Assembly (NCBI GenBank): GCA_014529385.2
Contig: CM043950.1
Span: 153,748,445-153,812,444, forward strand
Origin: Adiantum capillus-veneris
Taxonomy: Eukaryota; Streptophyta; Polypodiopsida; Polypodiales; Pteridaceae
Direction: 5' to 3'
Length of the DNA: 64,000 nt
A program made the position numbers and the translations under genes. Below the pieces are notes generated by a model, which worked only from the letters and a program-made list of their open reading frames with translations, did no database searches and had not been told where the DNA came from. Of this stretch, positions 54,277 to 64,000 are shown one piece after another. Every line of letters begins with the position of its first letter. The first letter of the stretch is position 1.

Positions 54277-56109
54277 TTAAGAACAGTCTCCTAGGAGTAG
54301 GGAAATCGTTTTTTCTTCCACCCTTAGGGTTCTATACCAATCCCCTGCCCTCCCACTTAAGGTTAGGCTTAAAGCATTGCTCTTATGTAGGTCATTGTGT
54401 TCTCCTAGAGAATCGCATATTTGTTCAAACACTTCGATATGCTTTCTCACATCCCCGTCTCCACTAAATTTTTGTGTGAGCTTGGCTATTTGTACTACCT
54501 TACTTCTAGGCTCTCCATCAGGCTCGTTACGCATATTCTCAGCAATAGATCGACCAATAGCTTGAGCAAATGTTGCCAAGTCACCTAAGTGAGCAGGCAC
54601 TGTGGGTGAAAGCGCTCTAGAGACTACATGTGGAGTAGGTATTGGCATTGGGCTTGGCGCATAGGAAGCCCTTGGGTTCCACGTGGGGTACGATGTTGTG
54701 CCATGTGGTGGTCCATAGTTCATATAGGTGGCCCTAGGCATAGCAGACGTAGGATGTGACATGCTAATGCTAGCCAGTATAGTCCTATGGAAATAAGAAC
54801 TTGTGTATTGTGGTTGTGGAGCATAGGTAGTTGAAACAATGGGAGGGGTAGGGACTACATGAGTGTGATGACCCATAGGTGCATACGATTGGTACACACT
54901 TGTAGGTACTGTTGCAGGCATTGAGCTACCATGTAGTGGTGTTTTACTAACAAATGAGGTCCATGGCGTGTTTCTTGGCATGCCCATCATTGGGGTAGGC
55001 ATGGTAGCTGTGGTGTCATCAAGGGAAAGATGAGCTAGACTTGGAAAGGTGAAGCTATCACTTGTGGGCTCAGATTGCACGGAGAACCCTGGAGAAACAA
55101 CATATGGGGGATCCATCGGACTTACCGAGGGAGTCTCCATTTGCGATAAGGTCGGTTGTTTAGCCTTCCCTATATCCAAGAATCTCATGAGACCCGTTGA
55201 AGGCATGTTGATCCCCTTGTTCTGTCTCTCTAACTCAATGACCCTATGGATGACCTCACAAACTCTTTGTTGTTGATCCTCCACACTAGTAGCACCCATT
55301 GTGGATTGTAGGACATCTAACCAACCCACATGATAGGTGTGACCTATGTATAGGTCGGTCAGAGTCTCTGTTTGTAATTTGTACTCCCAGTTCTCATTTA
55401 AGAACACTCCATCTAGGATTGAGGTGGTAGGGGTGTCCTTTGAGCTAGATGCAATGTTGCTTTCTACGGGTTGGCCCTTAGCGGCTGCTAAGTCAAGAGC
55501 ACTTGATTGCTCTCTTAGCAAGGATATTGACATAGGAGCTTTCGCTTTTAACTCTCTTCATTGCTCCGCCTTACGTAAGCTCTCAATTTCCTTTTCCCTT
55601 GCTGCAAGGATATATCGCTCAACCTCTTGCACTTCAGCAAGGCTTCTACCATCGAGTAATATGAACTCGGAGGGAAATAACTCTGAAGAGTCAAGAGGTG
55701 CAGTGAATGAAGTATTTACGTGCACATTCTCTAAGGGTATAGGGTCTACGTTGGTCACGAATGGAGAATTTACTTTTCCACCCCCCTCAGTTACATCATT
55801 AGCTCCATGTACGAAGCGAGTGGCTCTACTAAAGGTTTCCTTCAGGCGGCTAAGCACACTCGGCCCAGACCGAGGACCCATGGCATGCATGTCTTGGCTC
55901 TAGCTATCGGGATTAGGCATTGGGAAATCCTCCATGACATCGTAGTCAGCGGAAGAGTCACTAGCCGCTATGTTCGAGTCTTGGTTTGTAGTACCTTGGG
56001 TCCCCGCGGAGGATCCAAAACCTAAAGTAGGTGGATATTGAGAACTCACGTAAGTCAAAATTCTCTCTAGTTGCTCCGTCTCTAGCACATGACCAGAGCG
56101 CAGATGCAT
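54277..56109 (-). pseudogene. Gypsy 2 gag, N-terminal part
   Basis: Starts at MHLRSGHVLETEQLERIL (56109) and runs in one frame to 54277, except for a TAG at 55900-55902 and a TGA at 55558-55560. A long Pro/Ser/Thr/Met-rich middle with many SxPM and YAP segments precedes capsid-like KFSGDGDVRKHIEVFEQICD and LSLTLSGRAGDWYRTL, where WYRTL is a typical gag motif. A frameshift near 54275 separates it from the zinc-knuckle part. Confidence 0.82.
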
Positions 56110-56895
56110 GTGCCTTTGACACCCTACAAACGTCGACGAATAACCTCGAAGGTTAACCGCTTACCTTTTTTAAGCGTCCGTTTTCACTCGTGTTTTTTAC
56201 GTTTTTAATGTTTTTTTCATATTTTTTAATGTTTGATTTTTTTGATTAAAGTGTGTGATAGCTCGAAATGAGTGAATCACTTAGAGGGTCGCTGTGTGCT
56301 TTACAACACAATTTTTGGGCATCTGACGTTCCGTTGGTCCTCAAAAAATCGATTTTTAGCTACGTGTGAAGCTAAAATTCGTTTTTTTAAAAGGCGACTG
56401 AGGCCTAGGCCTGAGTGTGAGCTTGGGCTTGGGTCTGGGAGATATTCCCGATCCCGGTCCTACCTTTAAATTTTTTTATTTTTTTAATTATTTTTTATTT
56501 TTTTAAAAAAGGATAAGGTCGCCGCAGCCTGCGCGAGAGCACACACGCACTCTATCTACCTACTTTTAACTAATACACCTACTCTTACACACTAACACAC
56601 TCTATTAGCTCTCATAGATCTACTTCCTACTTACTGTACACAGAAAACTAACTACCTTAATACACAGAGAATAAACACAGTACCTTTGAAATCTCCATTA
56701 ACAAAGAAAACTAACAACCTTAATACACAGAGAATAAACACAATACCTTTGAAAACTCCATTAACAAAAAAAAACACACAGTATAATACCAAATCCCTCT
56801 TCTCAACACACACACCCTCCTTCCTTACCTTTCCTACAATAGAAATTGCACCACGGAGAAGCACAGAGTGCTACTCGAGCTTAATGTATGGCATT
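56110..56895 (-). other. Gypsy 2 leader
   Basis: About 0.8 kb without coding potential. Contains a 62-bp tandem duplication (about 56645-56768; TACACAGAGAATAAACACAG in each unit) and a T-rich stretch near 56195-56240. Confidence 0.65.
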
Positions 56896-56912
56896 CCCCG
56901 GCAACGGTGCCA
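56896..56912 (-). other. Gypsy 2 primer binding site (tRNA-Asp)
   Basis: The minus strand reads TGGCACCGTTGCCGGGG, four bases after the 5' LTR. It differs by one base from the TGGCGCCGTTGCCGGGG used by many plant Tat/Athila elements. Confidence 0.85.
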
Positions 56913-56916
56913 AAAA

Positions 56917-57509
56917 TGTACGCGTATGTCGCACGTGTCAATGCAAGGAACTTGTCGATACACCATGTGCGAGCCACAAATGGCTCCAAGCACACAACAA
57001 GCCTAAACTATTAAGCTCAAAGAAGGCGATGGTGTGTCACTGACCGCTCTACGCTTGCTTCGTGGAGGATTCCTCGCCGCGAAGAAGAAGGAGCCACCAC
57101 TTCACCGCGCTCAACCGCTTCGCCGCCGCCGTGCCATCTTCGCAATGCTCGATCGCACACTCTCTTTTTCTCTCTCTCTCTCTCTCTCATGCATACACAC
57201 ATACACAAGGAGATGAAGAAGAAGAAGACGGAGATGGAGCAAGAGCACTCTTCTATTGCACAAATGAGAGAATGAGTGAATTTTAGGTTTAGTTGACTTT
57301 CATATGAGCTCACCCCATTCACACTTGGGTGCCCATGCTTAGCCAAATAATCCCTTGAATGTTCCAGTTAGAGTGCACCTCTCATCGGTGATCACTCTTA
57401 CCCTTTTCCTATTGGACCGACAAGCCCGGTACTTGACTCTACCAAGTAAATAATACAACGTCCATCGTAGGTGATATGGTGTCTGTGAGCAGATCCGTGA
57501 GGGTTAACA
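56917..57509 (-). repeat. 5' LTR of gypsy 2 (right in window)
   Basis: 593 bases matching 44417-45006. The CT tract is shorter here and there is an AGATC insertion near 57491. Confidence 0.92.
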
Positions 57510-57719
57510 CAATGCTTATGAACATGCTACCTTTGGGAGCCTTCTCATGAGTGTCTCAAAATGCAAAGAACTGATAATGGAAATGTTGTGTAGGTCACAC
57601 ATTGATCTTCGCTTCTTCGTGCCATGCCACCAATGTCCTTTGTGATCAATATGCCAAAAACTATAATACCATGTCAAAAATGAAAACGTGCAAGTGTACT
57701 ATGAGGGAGAGAATGCAAG

Positions 57720-58081
57720 AGAGGGTGTTTGCTGACTAAGGTGCTTAAGGTGTTTGTGGGAACCTTGCCCAAGCTTGAGGTGCTTGTCATGCTTAAATGA
57801 CTAGGGTGCTTGAAATGTTCAATTCAAACATGATCCCTCAAGGGGCATAAAAGATTTTCATGCTTAAATGACTAAGGTGCCTGAACTGTTCAATTCAAAC
57901 ATGATCTCTTAAGAAGCATAAAAGACACTCCTCCCCATTTTGCCCTCATGATGTGCTTGAATCCTATTGGATAGGTTTTAAAGGGGTTCAATGAGAATTT
58001 AGATTCATTTAAATAAATAATTAATCTCTTTCTCTCAAAGAGGAAAAAGAGGATACTTGCCCAAATGATATAATTAAATAA

Positions 58082-58124
<43 letters not shown>

Positions 58125-58155
58125 GGTGGACCAAGCATGAGAGAGGGTATACTCT

Positions 58156-58212
<57 letters not shown>

Positions 58213-58432
58213 ATTGTGTGAAGTGCAAAGTACAAGAGCTCCATCTCCTTCTCCAATCTTGTTGAGAAGTTGAGAGCCTACACCAACATTGTTGGCTATG
58301 GAATGCAAATTCAACCAAGAGCCATGCTTTAATGCTTAAGCTTGCTATCTTCTTCATCTTCATTGCTATGCTATTATGCTATGCTAAGCAAGAAGAGTGA
58401 TGATAAGTGAGGAATTATTTCTTTCTCCTATG
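57720..58432 (+). mobile_element. LTR fragment of the gypsy 1-related family
   Basis: Aligns with 17530-18255 of the solo LTR in the same orientation: GACTAAGGTGCTTxAGGTGxTTGT, CTACACCAACAxTxTTGGCT, ATGGAATGCAAATxCAACCA and GCTTAAGCTTGCxATCTTCT are shared. Neither LTR end is present. It contains GA (58082-58127) and CA (58164-58210) microsatellites. Confidence 0.7.
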
Positions 58433-60416
<1,984 letters not shown>

Positions 60417-61368
60417 TGTAGCACAACCTAATCGCAACCCACACAAAATTATCAAATCCGTGGATCGGCAACTCGGCTAGGGCATGGAAGCACGAGCATC
60501 AGATGAATACAAATAGAGGATTCAAGAGAATACCTCACCAATGCAAGTAGAGATTAGCCATGGCAAGACTAACTCTAAACATACTCTAATCGCTAATCAA
60601 TCCACTCCTACACACATCAAGTCCACCGAAGTCCGATTTACCATAGACTAGAAACCCCAAGCACACTAATGATAAGCACGCACTAATTACATTGGTGTTG
60701 GCCTCTCCAATCACCACATGCCAATCACGGCACTTCATCAATAGCTACACACACGAGGTGAATGGTGCTAGAGTTTCATAAAACCTATCCACACACAAAC
60801 AAACAATCGGGCACACACACTAATTACAAGATTAAGACCCAACTTAATCAACCTAATTAGTGATACTAAATATCGCAAATCAAATGCTCGTAGAAGGATA
60901 AGAGTGGTTAATGACAAGAAGTACATACCTCTCTCAAATCTAGAATAATGAGAGTGTAATACTACCTCATGACATAATGAAATGTAGAGAAGATAAGACT
61001 AATGAGAAAATATGAATTAGATTAATCAAGCTTCTCTGATTACAATGGATTAGTCCTAGCCTCTTAAGCATGGGCATTAAGCTCAAGGTTAGGCCATCCA
61101 TAGAGTAAGTACTCTAGAGAGAGAGAGCTCTCAAAAGTGGATCCTCAAGAGTGGATACTCAAGAATGAAGCCTCCTTGCATAAAGGCTTTCACCAGAATC
61201 CCTTCTACTATGGGTTTAACCTTGAGCCCGCAAACTACCATATACAACTTTGGAACTCCAAGTGAGCCCAAGACCTATACAATATGAGTTGGAAATATTA
61301 AGTCACATCCATAGCATATCTCCCGCTTGGTGCACAACTGGTGTAGCCTGTGTTAGCCACTGCTAACA
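60417..61368 (-). repeat. Probable 3' LTR of another minus-strand gypsy
   Basis: The right end CCACTGCTAACA adjoins a polypurine tract, giving a minus-strand LTR start TGTTAGCAGTGG. The left end is placed tentatively at TGTAGCACAACC (60417). No partner LTR is in the window to confirm either end. Confidence 0.45.
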
Positions 61369-61381
61369 TTCCCCCCTTCCT
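61369..61381 (-). other. Polypurine tract of the right-edge gypsy
   Basis: The minus strand reads TTAGGAAGGGGGGAA before TGTTAGC, the same layout as the gypsy 2 tract at 45007-45018. Confidence 0.6.
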
Positions 61382-64000
61382 AATTTGGCGCACGTCCTTG
61401 TGTGCTGGTGAAGCAAAACACAGTGACATGGTAGAAAGCAAGTCCATGGAAGAAATGTTTGAGCTGAAAACATAAGAACATGCAATGAGCATCAAAGGCC
61501 ACCAACAATAAAAACATGAATCACAATGAATAATCATGCAAAGTGATTTTTTTGCTTCTAAAAGATGGGTGAATCATAGTAAAAAACTAGACAACATAAA
61601 GCAAAAAAACACTCAAACTATCAAGAAGATTAAACCACTTGAAATTTCAGTTTTATGCATGAAACACAAGCAATCAATTATGACCCTAGGCTTATGCAAG
61701 TTCATAAACCTACTAGCCTAAAAACTATGTGACCAATATTAATAAATCATTCAAGTGTATCATGTCTACGGGCTATAAAAAAGCTCCTAATCTATTAGTA
61801 CATTGTCAAAGCTTTTTGAAGCTCATGGAAGTTTTGTTTTTTCATTCATTGAAAAAAGTAAAGTACAATACAAAGCTACCATCCCAAGGCAAGTTTAGGT
61901 ACGACTCTTGGCTCCTTGAACCCTCAAGAAGGTGTTCCAAAAGCCTACTAGTCTACTAAGACAACAGTTAACACCTATCAACTCAGGGCATCGGTTTAGG
62001 GCCTTGTCAAGCAAGCCAAGGTGATTCTCGTCACCTACCAAGTGCCAATAAGGCGCTAGGCCTCACATAGACACAACATAACATAGAAAATATATTTTCA
62101 TGTGTCTAGTAGCATTTTTGCTACCTTTTCTTGACACTTTTTTGCTTCATTGATTCATTTTTTAGCACTTAATTATTTCTTCCATCATGAGAGTATTTAT
62201 GGCAATTGGACTAAAGGACTAAAGCCTAATCATAGCCCTAGGTCATGTTAAAAAACAAATGGAGCATTAAGACCTTCACTAAGACTCTAGGACTAATGAG
62301 AAATGAAGCTACATTGATCTAAGGTTAAGGCCAATTACCTATGATTAACACACATAAAACCTAATTTTTTGATGAGTTAATTTTCACAAAGCAAAGTGTT
62401 GAAACTTTAGGATGCCTAGCTTTTTAACATGAAAGAACCATAGCTTAGAAGCAAAATTTCACTTAAGCCAAGCATAGAGAATGAAGAGATGAAAAAGAGC
62501 AAAATCATGGAAGGATTATACCTATTCATGCTCTTTGTGCATCCTTGAGCAAGCATCCCCTTTGCAGAGAAGCCTTTGATCTTTTTATTTGCAAAAGAAG
62601 TTGATTTGAAGCTAAGTGAAAACACAAGCTCCAAAGGCCTTTTATTGAAATAAAAAAGCACACAAAAAAAACATTAATGAAAACCTAAAGTTAGGGTCTT
62701 GCATACCCGAATTTGCTAAAGGGAAAAAACCTAAGGGAAAAAATGCCTTTTGTTATGCACATGATGCTCTTTGATAGAAAATTTTTGCATACATAACAAC
62801 AATGAGAGATAAAATGCTTCTATATAAACAAATTTTGTAATTTTTACCATCTCTCATGCATGATTCAAAAGTTGATTAATTTCTAGCTCAATGAGATATG
62901 AAATTTTAAAACAAGCCAAGAGATGAAAATCATGCAACTTTGATAAAACAAAGTGGCTCTCGAAAGCCAAATTTTACATTTTAAAGCTTTCCAAAAAGTT
63001 GGCTAACAACTAGCTCATGAAATTTTTCAATTTAAGAGCAATTTATGAGCTAGAGATGACTGCAACTTGATGAAATGAAAATGAATGGCAAAGCTCTCAA
63101 CAAAAAAGTTGGGTAAACACTAGCTCAAATTAAAAATTTTAATTTTTGACCAAGCTATGAGCTAGCATGTATCCTAACTTTTAATCCAAATAATTGAATG
63201 GCTCTAAGTAGCTAAATTTTTCAATATTTTGTAATGATGACCCCTTTTTGGATCAATGAAATCACACACCTGCCATAACCCTTCAAAACAACTCAACTCA
63301 TTAGTGCTCTTAAGCATTTGGAAATTCAACACAAGCACTAAAAATGCATGATCATCCACAGCCCCAAAATGCTCTCTTTTGACATTCAATAAGGCTCAAT
63401 TTTAGTGCTTTTAAGCATTTATCATTCAAAGTAAGCACTAAAAATGTTATGCTTAATCACAGTCCAAAATGATATTGTTCTCCCACGGTAAAAAAAAGCT
63501 CAATTTTAGTGCTATGTAAGGTTTTTGCATTTGGAGCAAGCACTAAAATGCACACTCGATACCAAACTCAAGTTTTAATGCACAAGACTTCTTGACCAAG
63601 CATGAATATGAAATTCACTTGCTTATACAATCAAAGCTTACTCCATCTTTGCTTATACCTTACTCGTACGTAGCATACATAGCAAAGGAGAGAAAAATCA
63701 AAGGATGAGCTTTTGTTTTTTTTCGACTATCTTGAATCAATCAAGATAGATGTTTGGGTTATTGGACTATGCATCTGCCAAATAGCTTGATCATTAATGT
63801 ACAAAGGCATTTGATACTCAAATTGAGCAAGTAAAAAATCCCATCATAATGTTTTTCACAACACAGGATATTCAATTCAATATGCACCCTTCTAAAGTTT
63901 CAAAGGGGTGGGAACAAAAGGCTATGTTTTTTCCCCTTCTTTTATTTTTTATAAAAGGGTTTTTGTTGTGTTTCTCTGCTTGATGACATCGCGAGGCATC
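61382..64000 (-). other. AT-rich non-coding region, probably 3' region of the right-edge gypsy
   Basis: No protein-like frame on either strand. It has degenerate repeats around AAAAAGTTGGxTAA and ACTAGCTCA (about 62870-63170) and the hairpin array listed separately. The coding part would lie beyond the right edge. Confidence 0.4.
63300..63548 (-). repeat. Three consecutive hairpin units with a common stem
   Basis: Units about 101-104 bases apart each hold TTTTAGTGCT(T) and its complement (A)AGCACTAAAA. Pairs are 63301-63308 with 63334-63341, 63400-63410 with 63433-63443 (11 bp perfect), and 63504-63513 with 63539-63548 (10 bp perfect). Loops are 22-25 bases. Confidence 0.75.

Larger units (their letters stand above)
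44417..57509 (-). mobile_element. Gypsy 2: 13-kb non-chromoviral Ty3/gypsy element with extra 3' ORFs
   Basis: LTRs of 590 and 593 bases (44417-45006, 56917-57509) read TGTTAACCCTCAC...GCGTACA on the minus strand. Perfect target duplication CAATG at 44412-44416 and 57510-57514. The primer site matches tRNA-Asp, as in the Ogre/Tat/Athila lineage of plant gypsy elements. Gag-PR-RT-RH-IN are followed by about 3.2 kb of extra sequence with three further coding segments and no chromodomain. LTRs differ at many sites, so it is older than copia C. Several stops and frameshifts are present. Confidence 0.93.

Overview
The window looks like nuclear DNA of a large, transposon-rich land plant. A seedless vascular plant, most likely a fern, fits best. 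The reasons are one long PLS-type pentatricopeptide repeat (PPR) gene of the kind that is hugely expanded in ferns and lycophytes, several Ty1/copia and Ty3/gypsy elements, CA, GA, poly-G and poly-C tracts, and no other recognisable host gene in 64 kb. The species call is inference.

Layout. 1-4915: a degenerate Ty1/copia remnant (copia A, + strand) present as two tandem, unequal units. 4920-6120: a decayed Ty3/gypsy gag-protease remnant (- strand). 6137-19446: a degenerate retroelement with a Penelope-like reverse transcriptase (GIPMG block), flanked by direct repeats of about 1.37 kb that behave like Penelope pLTRs. Its reading frame is split by a complete copia (copia B, 10249-15319), and its right repeat is split by a gypsy solo LTR (17060-18724). 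19447-22874: non-coding DNA with microsatellites, a tRNA-like segment and a 140-bp tandem duplication. 22875-25400: the PPR gene, the only convincing host gene. 25401-28749: non-coding, with one unidentified coding-like remnant.

28755-43404: a chromodomain Ty3/gypsy element (gypsy 1, - strand) with 1.7-kb LTRs and a perfect 5-bp target duplication (TGTTT). A young copia (copia C, 37296-42852, - strand, duplication CTAAT, nearly identical LTRs) sits inside its right LTR. 44417-57509: a 13-kb non-chromoviral Ty3/gypsy element (gypsy 2, - strand, duplication CAATG, tRNA-Asp primer site). Besides gag-PR-RT-RNase H-IN it carries a second retropepsin-like domain after integrase, a W[VI]PK repeat protein, and a further acidic ORF behind its own TATA-like box. 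57720-58432: another LTR fragment of the gypsy 1-related family. 60417-64000: the probable 3' LTR and AT-rich 3' non-coding region of another minus-strand gypsy, including three successive hairpins that share the same stem.

Order of events readable from nesting: the gypsy remnant at 5-6 kb is cut by the copia A LTR and truncated at the Penelope-like boundary. Copia B and the solo LTR landed later in the Penelope-like element, and copia C landed in gypsy 1. All boundaries, target duplications and frames were read by eye. Family names rest on remembered motifs, not on a database search.
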